Source: Granulicella mallensis (GTDB lineage: Bacteria; Acidobacteriota; Terriglobia; Terriglobales; Acidobacteriaceae). From it: DNA of 64,000 nucleotides. This document shows positions 1 to 9,747 of the stretch, in pieces. Position numbers and translations under genes: made by a program. The DNA lies in NCBI RefSeq assembly GCF_014203225.1, contig NZ_JACHIO010000025.1, forward strand, positions 1 to 64,000. The letters run 5' to 3'. Within the stretch, counting starts at the first letter, position 1. Each line of letters begins with the position of its first letter. A model generated the notes under the pieces. It saw nothing but the letters and a program-made list of their open reading frames with translations, was not told the origin of the DNA and searched no databases.

Positions 1-94
1 TTCTCCCGCTTCGAGAAACTGGACGTACTCTTTATCGGCTTCCTCCACTTCGCACTCCTCGTCGAAGCGCTCAGATAGCGTGAACACGCCCTAA
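1..94 (+). mobile_element. 3' end of an insertion sequence (IS5-like transposase C-terminus and right end)
   Basis: Frame 1 from the window edge encodes a short peptide (FSRFEKLDVLFIGFLHFALL, then VEALR) ending at TAG 76-78. A basic/aromatic stretch followed by a hydrophobic helix is typical of DDE (IS5-type) transposase C-termini. The right terminus probably lies near position 90 (GAACACGCCC, which would be the inverted repeat). The next four bases, CTAA, fit the YTAR target duplication usual for IS5-group elements. Homology to the sugar isomerase begins exactly there, in the same frame (LIYATTYALSS). The family assignment is inference from a short stretch; the left part of the element is outside the window. 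Confidence 0.45.
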
Positions 95-1299
95 TCTATG
101 CAACGACTTATGCATTGTCCTCCACGGTGCTTCCGGTGATCACGCGCGCCAAGGTCCCTGTTCTTTTGTTGAACCTGCAGCCTGCTGCGGCGATCAACTA
201 TCAGCGCTTGAACAGCATGACAAGCCGCACCGCGATGACCGGTGAGTGGCTTGCATACTGCAGCTCCTGTGCGATTCCGGAGATCGCCAATGTGCTGGTG
301 CGACTCGGCATCCCATTTCACCAGATCACTGGCATGCTGTATGGGGATCAGCATGTGCAAGATGAGTTGGAGACGTGGCTGCAGGCTGCAGGCGTTGCGA
401 AGGCTCTAAGCCATAGTCGGCTTGGTCTTATGGGCCACTACTATAGCGGCATGCTCGATATCGCAACCGATCTTACCCAGATAAGCGGGCGTTTCGGGGT
501 ACACATTGAGCAGATCGAGGTGGACGAACTTGTCGCTCTGCGAAGGCACGTGAATGAAGCGGAAGTCGTAGCGAAACAAGCGGCGATTGAAAAATTCTTC
601 GACGTGGATCAGGGATGCACGGGCGTAGAACTCAGTCGCGCTGCAAGAACCGCTGTGGCTCTCGATGCACTCATTGATCACAACAACCTGGACATGATGG
701 CGTACTACTACAAGGGAGTCGGCATCCCGGAGAACGAGGACGTGTTGAGTTCTATTATCGTGGGTACATCAATGCTGACCGCTTCGCATGTTTCCGTCGC
801 GGGCGAGTACGAAGTGAAGAACGTCATTGCGATGAAGATCATGGACCTGCTCGGTGCAGGTGGCTCATTTACGGAGTACTACGCCATGGACTTCGACGCG
901 GACATAGTCATCATGGGGCACGATGGTCCAGGTCATCTTAAGATCGCCGAGGATCGGATCAAGCTCCGTCCGCTGCAGGTGTATCACGGAAAGGTAGGCA
1001 GCGGGCTTTCGGTGGAGATGTCGGTCAAGCATGGTCCCGTCACACTGCTCTCAGTGGTTGAAAGCAACAAGACGGGTTTGATGTTGCTCATCGCGGAGGG
1101 GCTATGTGTTCCCGGCGCGGTCCTCGAGATTGGTAACACAAACAGTTTTTATCGCTTTCCGCTCGGCTGCCGGCGCTTCGTCGAAGCGTGGAGCGCACAT
1201 GGGCCCGCGCACCACTGTGCGATTGGCGTAGGTCACCTTGCGAAGGTACTGGAGAAGCTGGCAAAAGTTCTCGAGTTGGAGTTAGTGCAAGTATGTTGA
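91..1299 (+). pseudogene. L-arabinose/L-fucose isomerase-like protein, N-terminus removed by IS insertion
   Basis: This is the C-terminal three quarters of a sugar isomerase of the AraA/FucI fold, which interconverts aldoses and ketoses in the cytoplasm using Mn2+. Counting from a TTG at 115 (394 aa), the presumed metal ligands are present: Glu in VAGEYEVKN (~231), Glu in GGSFTEYYAMDF (~254), His in MGHDGPGH (~269) and His in GPAHHC (~366). The family is usually about 470-500 aa, so roughly 100 N-terminal residues are missing. Codons 91-114 (LIYATTYA) still read as isomerase, and an in-frame TAG sits just upstream at 76-78, where the insertion sequence ends. The TTG at 115 has no clear ribosome-binding site, so the gene is probably dead or translated only as a fragment. 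The neighbouring GH78 rhamnosidase suggests a role in deoxysugar or pentose use. Confidence 0.7.
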
Positions 1300-1456
1300 A
1301 TCGCTTTGAGGAAGATCGTGTTGTCGATTGCGCGCAGAGTGCTCCGGCCTCTGTGGGCACAGCTACGTGCAAAGCTTACGACCCGAATCTCCCTGCTGCA
1401 GGATCGATCATCGTCGTGCGGAGCCTTAACTGCTCAAAGGACAAAAGCTACAAATC

Positions 1457-4219
1457 ATGACACTTCTCAAGGCTATCCTCAAGGCTGTCTCGCTTCTTTC
1501 GCTGCCCCTGATCGTGCCTGCTTCAGAGTGCCAGGTCGCACTGGTGGCCCATCTGCAAACGGGTGACACAACCGCGGCGCGGCTTCGCCTTGCATGGTCG
1601 CTTGATCCGGAAAAGGCACCGCGGGCCGTGCACGAGATCGCTTATGAAGTTCGCGTCGCGACCACGGCACAACTTCTCGCACAGAACAAGCCGGACCTTT
1701 GGGATTCCGGGAGAATCACCTCGCGTTCGATGAACGCGGTCTACATAGGGAAGCCGCTTCCCGGCGGTACGTCGGTCGTATGGCAGGTCAGATCGTGGCA
1801 GACCTGGATAGGACAACCCAGGTCTCAGGCATCCCAATGGTCCGTTCCGGCGACGTTTGAGACGGGACTCGTGAGTTGGTCGGCAAGGTGGATTGCCGCG
1901 ACGCCAGACGCACTTCCGAAGTCACCCCTCGGAGTGGCCAACGACGTAACCTTGCCGATCTTCCGGCATACCGTCAGCCTTCGTCGTCAGCCTTCGTCGG
2001 CCATGCTTTTTGTCTCGGGTCTAGGTCAGTATGAGTTCCGGATCAATGGCCACAACATCATGCCCGATGTCCTCACCCCGGGGTGGACTGACTACGGTAA
2101 GCACATTCTGTATGACAGCTACGATGTAACCGCGATGCTTCGTTCGGGGCAGAATGCGCTGGCCGTACTCCTCGGCAATGGCATGTACAACGCACTTGCG
2201 GTCAAAGGGCGCTACAGCAAATTTTCCAACTCCTATGGTCAGCCGAAGCTCATCGCAGAGCTGCACCTGACGTTTTCCGATGGCACGAAGCAGACCATCG
2301 TCACCGACGAGAACTGGCGTACGACCTCCGGGCCCATCACCTTCTCGAACACGTACGGCGGCGAAGACTTCAATGGTTCGCTCGAGCGCTCCCGTTGGGA
2401 TCAGCCGTCCTTTGACGACATCTCCTGGGCGAATGCTTTAGTTGTCTCATCTCCTGGAGGGGACCTGGTCCTAGACCAGATGCCGCCTATTCGCATCGTC
2501 GCCCGCTACAAGACGGTCTCCATCACCCATCCCCGCGCCGGCATCACCGTGTACGACCTAGGCCAGAATTTTGCAGGCTGGCCCGACGTGACAGTTAGCG
2601 GCCCCCGAGGCTCCTCCGTGCGGATGCTATGCGGTGAGTTGCTCGACAAGGACGGCCTTGTCACACAGCGATCCGCCAACGCGTTCGCGAATGATCCTGC
2701 CTTGTTTAGTTACACACTCCGGGGTACAGGAGAGCCCGAACAGTGGCACCCCCGCTTCAGCTACTACGGCTTCCGCTATGTGCAGGTGGAGACAACTTCT
2801 CCCGAAGTCGCAATCGTTTCGTTGACCGGTGAAGCCATTCGTCAAAACGACACGCAGACGGGAGAATTCAGCTCTTCGAATGAGCTACTTGAACGCATTC
2901 ACCACTTGATTCTGAATGCTCTGAGCAGCAACCTGATGAGCATTCTCACGGACTGCCCGCACCGTGAGAAGCTCGGATGGCTGGAGCAGACTCACCTCTT
3001 CGCTGCGTCGCTGATGTCCAACTACGACGTGGAGGCGCTCTACCGGAAGATGGAAGATGATATAGCGGATTCCCAGATCGCATCCGGCCTGGTGCCTTCG
3101 ATTGCGCCCGAAATCACGAAGTTCGTTGACGCAAACGGTCGCTCGTCTGACTTTCGCGACTCACCGGAGTGGGGCTCTGCGGTTGTGCTTAGTCCATGGG
3201 TGGCCTACCAATCTTACGGTGACTCCGAACCGCTGCGCGAGCACTACAGCTCGATGCAGCGTTACGTCGCGTTTCTCGAGGCGAAGACCGACAACCATTT
3301 GCTCGACTATGGACTGGGCGATTGGTACGATATGGGACCTGCCACTCCGGGATACTCCCAACTGACGAGTAAGCGAGTGACCGCTACCGGTATTCTCTAT
3401 CAGGATCTAACAACCCTGGCGAAGATCGCCTCCATTCTCGGCAAACCAAAGGATGCGCGTACCTACAGGGAGCACGCGGATGCTGTGCGGGACGCGTTCA
3501 ACGCCGCACTCTTTCATCCCGCAACACAAAGCTATGACCGCAATAGTCAGACAGCAAACGCTATGCCTCTGGCGCTCGGGATCGTTCCACCAGACTCGCG
3601 AACGGCCGTCTTAAACAGCCTCGTTCGCGATATAGAGTCGCACGGCTATCACGTCACTGCAGGCGATATAGGGTTCCACTACGTCGTACGTGCTCTAACG
3701 GATAGTGCCCGTTCGGATGTTCTCGCCAGGATGCTGGAGGTGACGTCAAGCCCGAGCTACGGTTATCAAGTGTTCCATGGGGCAACCACGCTCACCGAGG
3801 CATGGGACTCGAACCCGGACTCGTCGCAAAACCACTTCATGCTCGGTCATGCCGAGGAGTGGTTTTACCGCGGACTGGCAGGAATCGACTTCGACCTGAG
3901 CCGGACGCCGGGAGAGCAGATTCGCATAGCCCCGTACGCTCCTGATACGCCTGACCTGACCATCCACAAAGCAGCTGCATCCATGCTGACGCCCCTCGGG
4001 TTGATTTCCTCCGCATGGACGCAAGCCGACGGGCTTATCACCGTTGAGATTACGGTTCCGCCGAATAGCTCCGCCATCGTCGAACTGCCGTCGCGCTATG
4101 AAGGATGGACAGAGTCGGCGCATTCTCTCGAGCATGCGCCGGGTCTGCGTCTGATGGGAGGCAGAAGGATTGAGGCTGAGTCTGGAAGCTATCGGTTCGA
4201 GGGACATTCGATCCGGTGA
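1457..4219 (+). CDS. Secreted alpha-L-rhamnosidase, GH78 family (920 aa)
   Basis: Predicted to hydrolyse terminal alpha-L-rhamnose from plant or bacterial glycans outside the cytoplasm. A hydrophobic signal peptide (about residues 1-25) precedes N-terminal beta-sandwich domains (about 30-450) and the (alpha/alpha)6 catalytic barrel. The GH78 signature DCPHREKLGWLEQTH starts at Asp499 and includes the expected acid Glu504. A second conserved block, TTLTEAWDSNPDSSQNHFMLG, carries Glu781. The C-terminus is the usual all-beta domain. Length and domain order match complete bacterial GH78 enzymes. It starts at ATG 157 nt after the isomerase remnant on the same strand; the gap shows no recognisable signal. 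The gene appears intact although its upstream neighbour is broken. Confidence 0.9.
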   Translation: MTLLKAILKAVSLLSLPLIVPASECQVALVAHLQTGDTTAARLRLAWSLDPEKAPRAVHEIAYEVRVATTAQLLAQNKPDLWDSGRITSRSMNAVYIGKPLPGGTSVVWQVRSWQTWIGQPRSQASQWSVPATFETGLVSWSARWIAATPDALPKSPLGVANDVTLPIFRHTVSLRRQPSSAMLFVSGLGQYEFRINGHNIMPDVLTPGWTDYGKHILYDSYDVTAMLRSGQNALAVLLGNGMYNALAVKGRYSKFSNSYGQPKLIAELHLTFSDGTKQTIVTDENWRTTSGPITFSNTYGGEDFNGSLERSRWDQPSFDDISWANALVVSSPGGDLVLDQMPPIRIVARYKTVSITHPRAGITVYDLGQNFAGWPDVTVSGPRGSSVRMLCGELLDKDGLVTQRSANAFANDPALFSYTLRGTGEPEQWHPRFSYYGFRYVQVETTSPEVAIVSLTGEAIRQNDTQTGEFSSSNELLERIHHLILNALSSNLMSILTDCPHREKLGWLEQTHLFAASLMSNYDVEALYRKMEDDIADSQIASGLVPSIAPEITKFVDANGRSSDFRDSPEWGSAVVLSPWVAYQSYGDSEPLREHYSSMQRYVAFLEAKTDNHLLDYGLGDWYDMGPATPGYSQLTSKRVTATGILYQDLTTLAKIASILGKPKDARTYREHADAVRDAFNAALFHPATQSYDRNSQTANAMPLALGIVPPDSRTAVLNSLVRDIESHGYHVTAGDIGFHYVVRALTDSARSDVLARMLEVTSSPSYGYQVFHGATTLTEAWDSNPDSSQNHFMLGHAEEWFYRGLAGIDFDLSRTPGEQIRIAPYAPDTPDLTIHKAAASMLTPLGLISSAWTQADGLITVEITVPPNSSAIVELPSRYEGWTESAHSLEHAPGLRLMGGRRIEAESGSYRFEGHSIR

Positions 4220-4506
4220 TCGTTTCGAGATCCATCGCCCGGAGACGAGGAAAGAAGGATCAGCATGCGTAGCGATCAAGTTACATTTGCGCTGAGGATG
4301 AGAGTCAGGACTGTTCTCCGGATCCGGGCCGCTTGGATAACGGTTTCCTCTCGGGGCCACGCTTGGCTAGAAGCTTGCAAAACCTCTTTTGCTGATTTAA
4401 AGGTGGGAAGATCAGAGAAACGGTACGTGCATCAATCCGATCTTGCCTGGCGATTTAGTGATATGGATGTGGGGAGTTTCCCTTCGACATGCTTGGCGAT
4501 AGCGGT

Positions 4507-5076
4507 CTAGTCCATAACGACATAGTCTGTTTTCTCTCCAAGTTTTACATGGCACGACTCACATTGCTGTCGTGGCCGGGCGTTAGCTGTGCTGGGAAAG
4601 TTGGAACCGTTTGGCAGAAAGGCGTAGTAGGACCAGTTGCCGGGCGCGCCCGGAAAACGCTCGCTGCTCTTGACCATCAAGCCTATCCCCTTCTTGCCGG
4701 TCTTGACCACGCTGAATTCGTTGACGATCGTCGTGCCGTCGCGCCATTGTCCTGTCTTCTTAAAATAAGCGAAGGCAGACGGCTCGACGTAGGCTCCCTT
4801 TAAGGTAACGATGTCTGTCCCGTCCAACACCGCTTTATCAATCGGAGTAGACGGCTCTCCCATATGCTTCCATTGCTCGTAGCCGACAGGCAGACGGGCA
4901 CTTCCATCGCGATCGAAGAGCTCCTGGGATGAACTCGAGGCTCGCGAACTCTGAGCCGCGACGCTGACTGTGCCATGCCATTCAGTGATCACGATGAGCA
5001 TAAGGATAGCGGCACCACCAGCGACTCCTAGCGAAATTCCTCGTCCCCGCAGGAAAACAATCAAAGACTTTGTCAT
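4507..5076 (-). CDS. Cytochrome P460 family protein (copy 1, 189 aa)
   Basis: A membrane-anchored or exported c-type cytochrome of the P460 fold, known in other bacteria for oxidising hydroxylamine or nitric oxide with an unusual cross-linked haem. An N-terminal signal anchor (about residues 13-32) is followed by the P460 domain, with conserved blocks LPVGYEQWKHMG, GNWSYYAF and the single haem-binding motif CESCH near the C-terminus, ending in DYVVMD. The start is supported by GAGAGG nine bases upstream. A paralogue lies at 22432-23130. The substrate cannot be inferred. A copy of the 18-bp palindrome common to this region lies in the upstream intergenic DNA (5287-5304), shared with the divergent kinase. 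Confidence 0.85.
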   Translation of the reverse strand: MTKSLIVFLRGRGISLGVAGGAAILMLIVITEWHGTVSVAAQSSRASSSSQELFDRDGSARLPVGYEQWKHMGEPSTPIDKAVLDGTDIVTLKGAYVEPSAFAYFKKTGQWRDGTTIVNEFSVVKTGKKGIGLMVKSSERFPGAPGNWSYYAFLPNGSNFPSTANARPRQQCESCHVKLGEKTDYVVMD

Positions 5077-5286
5077 TCAGGTTGACCTCTCTAAATAGCA
5101 ATCGCGCGCGTTTGGGCATTGGGAAATGTTCGAAGAACAATCTTCTAATCATTTCCTTCCTGTCCGGATCACAACCCCTCTGAAACTTCAGCTGAATACC
5201 CATCACTTTCTTCAGGTCTTCTATCCAGACGCCCCGCATTTGACCCGATTCGATAAGCTCAACGACTCGATAATTCGATGCGACGT

Positions 5287-5304
5287 ACTAGAGCTTTCTA
5301 TAGT
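5287..5304. promoter_or_regulatory. Palindromic site j (ACTAGAGCTTTCTATAGT)
   Basis: One member of the recurring 18-bp motif. It lies between the divergent P460 gene (start 5076) and the propeller kinase (start 5426), 122 bp upstream of the kinase. The remainder of the 5077-5425 gap shows no gene. Confidence 0.55.
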
Positions 5305-5425
5305 CGACTGAACAACCCTTACAACTAAACTTGGGACGCCCTCTGTGTGTCTAACGATGCGCTGAGTAATCTTTCCTGCAGTTCCGAATCCTGCGGCTGC
5401 CATTCCACTTCACGAGCAGAATGAT

Positions 5426-8400
5426 TTGTTGCTTTATGACCAAGTGATGCGCGCTGTCCGGCCGCAGTTCCTGCGTTCTTCGGAAATTTCGTGCTCGGAG
5501 CTCCGCTTCACCGGTCTGAAGAGAAAGCTGGCGTACAGAAAAGTCGAGGCCCCTGTGTCGTCGCTCGTCACACTGGCAGTCTGTTGTTTCTTCTTCTGGT
5601 GTGCTCCCAACGCTAACGGTCTTGAGCCTTCTACGCAGATCGCACAATATGGCCATACAGCGTGGCCAACAGGACGCAGTGGATTGACCAGCCCTCCAAG
5701 GGCAATTGCTCAAACGAGCGACGGGTACATCTGGATAGGAACTGACGATGGCCTCTTTCGCTTCGATGGGGTCCACTTCGTTCGCTGGAATCCACCGAAG
5801 GGCGAAGGCCTTCCCAGCCAGAACATTACCTACCTTTTCGGCGCCCACAATGGCAGTTTGTACATAGGAACCGAACTTGGCATGGCACGACTAACCAAGG
5901 ACGCTTTCTATATCTATTCAGATCGCCAGAGAGCATCGGGCCCGTTTGCGGAGGATGCCCAGGGGAACGTCTGGGTAGGGCAGTCCTCGCCCTCAAGCGA
6001 ATCAGGCAGTCTATGTAAAGTCGGCGAAACCAATTTGGAATGCCACGGCGACGGACTCGGGTGCCAGCGTAGCTCCGCTGTCTTGTCAGAAAGATCCGGT
6101 TCTGTGTGGTTGGGGTGCGACGCGCGCATCGCGCATTGGCAGCTGAACAAGCCACCCGAGTCTTACCCTCTTCCCGCACTGAAGCCTCTCGGCATCATCC
6201 ACGCATTGGCTATGGATCAAGAGGGGTCGCTTTGGGCAGGAGCTACTTGTATCGGGTCTGGCTGCGGTTTACTTAAATTCTCTGATGGCGCATGGCATAC
6301 GTTCAGAACGCCACAGGTCGATGGCAGAAAGCTCTTCGTCCAGTCCCTGTTGCTTGATTACCGCAACAATATGTGGATCGGAACCGATCGAGGGCTTTAT
6401 AAGTTCGACCAGGGAAATCTTGATCACTACTACACAACGGATGGCCTTACTGGCAAGTTGGTCCATCAGATCTTTGAAGATAAAGAACGGAATCTTTGGG
6501 TTGTGACGAGCGCCGGCCTCGACATGTTCCGCGATCTCCCAGTCGTCTCCTTTACAACTCGCCAGGGATTATTGGACGACAACGCGAGCGCTATCGAAGC
6601 GAATCGGGATGGGAGTGTATGGATCGGAACGCCAGGTTTCATCAACATCCTTCGCGGCCAACGCTTCTCCTATCTCAAGGTGCCACACGCAGGGAACCCT
6701 GGTAACGTTTCGATCATCTTTCGAAACTCCCAAGATCAGATGTGGATCGTCGATGATGGGCAGGTCTTTCTCTATCGCAACGGTCGCTTCGATCCCTTGA
6801 TCGGCTGGCAGAATGTGGCCAACCATGATGTGGTTTGCATAGCGGAAGACGTTCACCACCAGACATGGCTTCTCGATCACATTACGGGAACGCTGCACTA
6901 CAGTCTCGTTCGCCTCAAGGGGACAACCGTTGCGGAGACGCTTTTGGTCCCCCACGCCCTTTCTCAAATCGAGCCCGACCTACGTGACGGTTTTTGGGCT
7001 TCTGGCTTACTTGGCGGCCTATTTCGGTTCCACGATGGTGCTCTGGACCGTCTGCCCCTGATCGAGAGCAACGAGAGAATTCTTTACATGAAAGCCGATG
7101 CCGAGGGCGCACTTTGGTTCGGAGGTGCGCAGAGCGGCATCGTTCGCTATTTCGAGGGACGCGTCCAAAGGCTGACAAGCAGGAACGGTTTACCTTGCGA
7201 CGCTGGCTACGATACAGCCGATGATGGCCAGGGATCGCGTTGGTTCTATATGCGATGCGGCATAGTACGAGTCCCGAACAGTGAGCTTGCCCGTTGGTGG
7301 CGAGACTCTTCTTATCATGTCCAATCAACAATCTTTAACGGGTACGACGACTATAAACTGCAGAGCTACCAGGATGAGGTCGCGGCCTACTTCCCCTCCA
7401 GCGGTCGCCTTTGGTCGGTGAGTGGAACCGGAGCCCAGAGGATCGACCCTAGCCATCTGCCTTCGAACGCAGAGCCTCCACCAGTTCACATCGAGGGTCT
7501 TCTCGTTAACCATAAAGAATTTTTGTTGAACGGCAAGCATAACATCCCTGCAGCACCAAGAGAGGTTGAAGTGGACTACACAGCTTTAAGTTACGTCGTA
7601 CCAGGCAGGGTGCGATTCCGCTATCGGCTGCTGGGTCACGACAAAGACTGGACGGATGCGGGTTCGCGCCGGCAGGCTTTTTACACTGATCTCAAACCTG
7701 GCCACTATACGTTCCAGGTGATTGGATGCAACAACGATGGTGTCTGGAACAACCGGGGGGCCCTACTCGGCTTTGTTGTTCTGCCCACCTGGTATCAGAC
7801 GCCGTGGTTCCGGCTCACCTGCGTATCGATTGGCTTCGTTCTGGTCTACTCGCTCTATCAGCTGCGAATCCAGCGGTATTCGAGAGCCATGAAAATGCGT
7901 TTCGACGAAAGGCTCGAAGAGCGTATGCGCTTGGCTCGGGATCTTCACGACACTTTGCTGCAAACCATACAAGGCATAAAGATGGTTGCTGACCAGGCAA
8001 AGGAGAGCGCATATGAGCCTGCTGCCGCAAGCGCATTCGCCAATCGCATCTCCGAATGGTCGGAACGCGCTTCATTGGAGGGTCGAGCGGCACTTGATTC
8101 CCTTCGCAACTCGACAACAGAGGGAAACGACTTGGCAGCAGCATTTCGTCGGTCATTTGAAAACTATGTCAACGACGGAACGACAAGCGTCAACCTATCA
8201 GTGACCGGCAAAAGTAAAGACATGCATCCAATCGCACGGGACGAAGTATATCGGATCGGCGATGAGGCAATTCGGAATGCCTGTCTCCACTCTGGTGGTC
8301 AGCGGATCGACATTGAACTCGTCTACGACGAAAATATGTTGCTCCGCGTTCGCGACAATGGCAAAGGTATCGATCCGATGACTCTGCAGGCCGGAAAAGC

Positions 8401-8560
8401 CGGTCACTACGGTCTGACCGGGATGCGCGAGAGGGCGACGCGTATCGGAGCCAAACTGGCAATATCGAGCTCCACGCAGGGAACACAACTGGTACTGAGC
8501 GTTCCAGGAAGGGCGATCTATGCGTCGCCGCCTCTTCGAACCAAGTGGCGAGGGCGATAA
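5426..8560 (+). CDS. Beta-propeller sensor histidine kinase (Reg_prop/Y_Y_Y/HisKA_3), copy 1
   Basis: A one-piece sensor kinase of 1044 aa. A hydrophobic export segment (about residues 44-68) leads to a periplasmic double beta-propeller with many blades of the type DGYIWIGTDDGLFRFDG and NMWIGTDRGLYKF (about 75-670). A Y_Y_Y domain follows (VDYTALSYV...CNNDGVWN, about 705-785), then one transmembrane helix (about 795-815), a HisKA_3 DHp domain with the phospho-acceptor in RDLHDTLLQTIQG (His841) and a HATPase domain (NACLHS N-box, RDNGKGI, GHYGLTGMRER). It probably senses an extracytoplasmic ligand, possibly an oligosaccharide as in Bacteroidetes hybrid systems. There is no receiver domain and no regulator next to it. 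The TTG start is uncertain; ATG at 5447 is an alternative. It is very close to the copy at 54215-57349. Confidence 0.9.
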   Translation: MLLYDQVMRAVRPQFLRSSEISCSELRFTGLKRKLAYRKVEAPVSSLVTLAVCCFFFWCAPNANGLEPSTQIAQYGHTAWPTGRSGLTSPPRAIAQTSDGYIWIGTDDGLFRFDGVHFVRWNPPKGEGLPSQNITYLFGAHNGSLYIGTELGMARLTKDAFYIYSDRQRASGPFAEDAQGNVWVGQSSPSSESGSLCKVGETNLECHGDGLGCQRSSAVLSERSGSVWLGCDARIAHWQLNKPPESYPLPALKPLGIIHALAMDQEGSLWAGATCIGSGCGLLKFSDGAWHTFRTPQVDGRKLFVQSLLLDYRNNMWIGTDRGLYKFDQGNLDHYYTTDGLTGKLVHQIFEDKERNLWVVTSAGLDMFRDLPVVSFTTRQGLLDDNASAIEANRDGSVWIGTPGFINILRGQRFSYLKVPHAGNPGNVSIIFRNSQDQMWIVDDGQVFLYRNGRFDPLIGWQNVANHDVVCIAEDVHHQTWLLDHITGTLHYSLVRLKGTTVAETLLVPHALSQIEPDLRDGFWASGLLGGLFRFHDGALDRLPLIESNERILYMKADAEGALWFGGAQSGIVRYFEGRVQRLTSRNGLPCDAGYDTADDGQGSRWFYMRCGIVRVPNSELARWWRDSSYHVQSTIFNGYDDYKLQSYQDEVAAYFPSSGRLWSVSGTGAQRIDPSHLPSNAEPPPVHIEGLLVNHKEFLLNGKHNIPAAPREVEVDYTALSYVVPGRVRFRYRLLGHDKDWTDAGSRRQAFYTDLKPGHYTFQVIGCNNDGVWNNRGALLGFVVLPTWYQTPWFRLTCVSIGFVLVYSLYQLRIQRYSRAMKMRFDERLEERMRLARDLHDTLLQTIQGIKMVADQAKESAYEPAAASAFANRISEWSERASLEGRAALDSLRNSTTEGNDLAAAFRRSFENYVNDGTTSVNLSVTGKSKDMHPIARDEVYRIGDEAIRNACLHSGGQRIDIELVYDENMLLRVRDNGKGIDPMTLQAGKAGHYGLTGMRERATRIGAKLAISSSTQGTQLVLSVPGRAIYASPPLRTKWRGR

Positions 8561-8633
8561 AGCTCCAGCGATAACATACATTCCCCGATTGAGGTTTTGC
8601 GGACAATTCGATAGTCGAAGCGGCCTCGATACG

Positions 8634-9143
8634 TTAGCCAACTCGCTTTGGAAGGGTCCAATTCGGTCTGATGAAATGGCAGGTATATCCGTTGGGGATT
8701 CGTTCCAGATAGTCTTGGTGCTCCGGCTCGGCCTGCCAGAATGCAGTTGCAGGGACAACCTCGGTCACAACTCTGCCGGGCCATAATCCAGAGGCATTGA
8801 CGTCAGCAATCGTATCTTCTGCGACCTGTTTCTGTTCATCGGTCGTATAAAAGATGGCTGAACGATAACTTGTCCCAGTATCGTTTCCCTGCCGGTTGGA
8901 CGTTGTTGGATCATGAATCTGAAAGAAGAACTCCAAGAGTCGTCGATAGGCTAATTGATTCGGATCGAAAACGACTTCGATCGCCTCGGCATGCCCATCG
9001 TGATTGCGATACGTCGCGTTCGAGACGTCGCCTCCCGTATACCCGACTTGGGTCGAAATTACACCAGGGTATCGGCGCAGAAGGTCCTGCATACCCCAAA
9101 AGCAACCGCCGGCAAGCACTGCACGCTCATTCGATGAGGCCAT
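8634..9143 (-). CDS. msrA: Peptide-methionine (S)-S-oxide reductase MsrA (169 aa)
   Basis: Reduces the S-epimer of methionine sulfoxide in oxidised proteins. The catalytic motif GCFWG is at residues ~12-16, followed by the family blocks [32 protein letters not shown] and EPEHQDYL. The chosen ATG (9143) gives the usual ~170-aa length; a longer reading to 9314 would overlap msrB. It lies 4 nt downstream of msrB on the same strand, so the two form an operon. No signal peptide is visible, so it is cytoplasmic. Confidence 0.95.
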   Translation of the reverse strand: MASSNERAVLAGGCFWGMQDLLRRYPGVISTQVGYTGGDVSNATYRNHDGHAEAIEVVFDPNQLAYRRLLEFFFQIHDPTTSNRQGNDTGTSYRSAIFYTTDEQKQVAEDTIADVNASGLWPGRVVTEVVPATAFWQAEPEHQDYLERIPNGYTCHFIRPNWTLPKRVG

Positions 9144-9147
9144 ATCG

Positions 9148-9603
9148 TTACTTTTGCTCCTTTGCTTCAAACAGACGGAGATAGTCACCGTAGCCTTCGC
9201 CTTCGAGCTCATCGAGCGGGATGAAACGGAGCGAGGCGGAGTTGATGCAATAGCGCAGACCGCCGGCGTCCTTTGGACCATCACCAAAGAGGTGACCCAG
9301 ATGGCTGTCGCCATGGCTTGATCGGACTTCCGTTCGGCTCATGCCATGACTGCCGTCAGGCCGTTCTTCCACGTGAGCCGGTTCAACCGGCTTCGTGAAA
9401 CTCGGCCAACCGCAGCTGCTGTCGAACTTGTCCAACGACGAAAACAGCGGCTCACCTGAAACAATGTCTACATAGATTCCAGGCTCGTCATGATCCCAAT
9501 AGGCATTCTCGAAAGGGCGCTCGGTCCCGTTTCGCTGGGTGACTTGAAACTCCTCGGGGGACAGGCGAGAGATGGCCTCTGCATTTTTGGTGTATTGCGA
9601 CAT
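9148..9603 (-). CDS. msrB: Peptide-methionine (R)-S-oxide reductase MsrB (151 aa)
   Basis: Reduces the R-epimer of methionine sulfoxide, complementing MsrA. Visible family blocks are [38 protein letters not shown] (resolving Cys), [10 protein letters not shown] and [11 protein letters not shown] (catalytic Cys). The two zinc CxxC pairs found in some MsrB proteins are absent, as in the non-zinc class. The ATG at 9603 is preceded by GAGGAGCAAAT. First gene of the msrB-msrA operon. Confidence 0.95.
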   Translation of the reverse strand: MSQYTKNAEAISRLSPEEFQVTQRNGTERPFENAYWDHDEPGIYVDIVSGEPLFSSLDKFDSSCGWPSFTKPVEPAHVEERPDGSHGMSRTEVRSSHGDSHLGHLFGDGPKDAGGLRYCINSASLRFIPLDELEGEGYGDYLRLFEAKEQK

Positions 9604-9747
9604 ATTTGCTCCTCGCAAGGAAAGCTAAAGCTCAATCTTACAGTGCCGTCGCTCGATCGATCAGAGCGGAGCGGCAGACGTCTCATCCTCTGTTGGAGGA
9701 GTGCCACACCACGAAGCTGCTCTTGCAGAAGCAGCGCTTCGCTGCCC

